Assembly: GCA_018812265.1 (NCBI GenBank)
Contig: JAHJDG010000232.1
Location: forward strand, 1-33,839
Reading direction: 5' to 3'
From: a bacterium
GTDB taxonomy: Bacteria > Electryoneota > RPQS01
Length of the DNA stretch: 33,839 nt
Shown: positions 32,272 to 33,839 of the stretch, one piece after another
Numbering within the stretch: position 1 is the first letter of the stretch
Layout: each line of letters begins with the position of its first letter
The notes under the pieces: generated by a model
Database searches by the model: none
Seen by the model: the letters and a program-made list of their open reading frames with translations, nothing else
Told to the model about the DNA's origin: nothing
Position numbers and translations under genes: made by a program

Positions 32272-33839
32272 CTATTCGAGGAGGGGTTCGCCGCAGACGT
32301 CTTCGATGTGGTGGACGATGCGATGGAGTTCTTCACCGGCGATGGGCCGCACTCCGCTATCCATCCGGCGATCCCGCGACGAAGTCTCGAGCAACTCATA
32401 GGTGTCCTGGATTTCGTCCACCGCCAACTGCACCGTAAAGGTGATGGAGTCGTAGACCTCGCGCTGCATCCGCTTGAATTCGTCGCGCGCCAGAAGGGCA
32501 TCCCGCACCGTATCCCCGATGGTCGTGATGACGTCGCACACCTCTTCCATCGTGAAGCCTTCCGCTTGCCGTTCGGACGCGATCGCCTCGGCGTATTGAC
32601 GCATCAGGAGACGGTTCCCGTGGCGGACGCTCACCGCCACCAACTTGTAGAAGAGAGTCAGGTACCACTTCAGGACACTGGCGTCCATGCGCCGATAATG
32701 GCTGAAACGAGTGTATCGCTCGGGCGACGCGACGTACGCCGTTACCTGTTCCAGGAGTTCGTGACGACCGGCCATCATGGTTTCGTAGATCATGATATTG
32801 GGCCGGCGCGCAGTGCGCTTGAGCTGGAGTTCGTTGCGCACCATCCACTCGTCATGGAAGTGCTTGATTTTTTCGACCAGCAACAGCATCCGGCGCAGGA
32901 TGTGCATGCGGGAACGCGGCTCCCAGCCGAGCGCCGCGTGGGTGGCCGAAGCGTCCACGATCAGTTTCTTGTCCAGATACTTCATCATCCACAACCGCTC
33001 GAAGGGCATCCGGCCGGACAGTTTTCCCAGCCCGTGGAACATCGCCACGCCGGCCGTCGCCATTGGCTTCGGCATACAGATCGGTTCCCGTTCCCGTCCA
33101 AACCAGCAGCGGTTGGCCATACGAAAGAGATCATAATGGGACGTGGTTCCGTTCGGACTGGCGATGAACGTCCCCAGCCGGGGCAGGGTCGGGCTGAGAT
33201 CCAGAATACGGAAGAACAACCGTGCCACGTCACTCACGTGGATGTAGGTGACCGCCGCCGCCCCGCGGCCGCCGAGGATCCGCGACCTCCACCCGGGAGA
33301 CAACCAGTTGCGGAGAAAGACATAGAGCGGCGGGTACTCGCACCAATCACTGAAGACGGCCGCCAAACGCACGATCGAGCAGGGGACCTTCTGCGAAAAC
33401 TCGGCCATCATCTCTTCCCCTTTGCGCTTGCTAATCGCATAGGGAAACTCCGCGTCGGCGGGACTCGTCTCCGTAATCACTTCCCGGCGGGTTAAAAAAT
33501 CGCAGGCGGCGAGCGAACTGGCGAAAACCACGCGTTTGGCGTGAATCAACTCAGCCATGTCCAGGACGTGCCGCGTCCCCAGAACGTTCGTGCGTTCGTA
33601 CTCAGGATTGGCGTCCAAACCGAAATCGTAGTAGCCGGCCAGATGCAGAACGTAGTCGGCGCCTCCGTGAAACACCACGAATTGGGCGAAGTCGCGCAGC
33701 GCCGGCCAATTCGCGATATCCAGTTGAATCCAGCGCAGATTATCGTGCTGATGGACTCCGGCGTGAAAGGGCGAGCGCCGCGCCACGCAAAACAGGCGAT
33801 AACTCTGGCCGGCGGACTCGACGAAATTCCGCCCGATAA
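32272..33839 (-). CDS. NAD-dependent epimerase/dehydratase with helical C-terminal extension (5' end cut by window)
   Basis: The frame is open to the window edge; residues before the GTG at 33786 ([11 protein letters not shown]) continue a Rossmann GxxGxIG motif, so the true start lies outside. The extended short-chain dehydrogenase part shows [33 protein letters not shown] and the catalytic YAISKRKGE (Tyr-x-x-x-Lys). After about residue 300 a helical region of some 200 residues follows, including [23 protein letters not shown], which resembles the RsbRD-type N-terminal sensor fold of stressosome-like proteins. Such a fusion is unusual. The substrate is probably a sugar nucleotide or lipid-linked sugar, unproven. 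The stop is TAG. Confidence 0.85.

Noticed and set aside
1-33839. CRISPR arrays, tRNA, rRNA, insertion sequences or phage genes
   Set aside because: No regularly spaced repeats, cloverleaf-like sequence, transposase or integrase motifs were recognised by eye; a tRNAscan or Infernal run could still find a small RNA in the AT-rich spacers.

Overview
The window reads as a chromosomal segment of a Gram-negative, anaerobically respiring bacterium. Evidence for this: more than forty covalent-heme motifs in four cytochromes, a Tat-exported selenocysteine formate dehydrogenase, lipoproteins and a TonB-dependent outer-membrane receptor. Coding DNA is GC-rich and two of the larger spacers (about 6366-6830 and 28500-28800) are distinctly AT-rich. 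I cannot name the phylum; a deltaproteobacterial or FCB/candidate-phylum lineage would fit the gene content, but this is inference.

Layout. (1) 97-4831, plus strand: a 17-heme cytochrome fused to a five-helix b-type cytochrome, an 18-heme NapC/NirT-type membrane cytochrome, and a small excisionase-type DNA-binding protein, tightly packed. (2) 4974-6365, minus strand: a nine-heme lipoprotein with a collagen-like tether, ended by a strong hairpin terminator. (3) 6831-18950, plus strand: a roughly 12 kb operon carrying protoheme synthesis from glutamyl-tRNA onward (hemC, hemD, hemE, hemN, hemH, hemY, hemA, hemB, hemL), followed by a histidine kinase and an OmpR-type regulator. hemY is broken by one in-frame TAA codon. 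(4) 28219-19169, minus strand: a formate dehydrogenase operon (fdnG with Sec at codon 189, a four-cluster iron-sulfur subunit, a HybB/NrfD-type membrane subunit, a diheme cytochrome c, an unknown membrane protein, mobA, fdhD, fdhE, tatA). A perfect CRP/FNR-family palindrome lies just upstream. (5) 31579-28845, minus strand: a duplicated-domain lipoprotein and a TonB-dependent receptor, behind a near-consensus promoter and a leader of about 290 nt. (6) 33839-32272, minus strand: a window-truncated NAD-dependent epimerase with a long helical C-terminal extension.

How it fits together (inference). Periplasmic formate oxidation would deliver electrons to the quinone pool or the diheme cytochrome. 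The membrane multiheme cytochromes would move electrons outward or to a terminal acceptor, and the heme operon would supply the cofactor these proteins need in quantity. Operon genes are mostly joined by ATGA or GTGA stop-start overlaps, which supports co-translation. Most worth checking: the hemY nonsense codon, the paired 17- and 18-heme membrane cytochromes, the cytochrome-linked Sec formate dehydrogenase, the unexplained lipoprotein/TonB leader, and the epimerase fusion.
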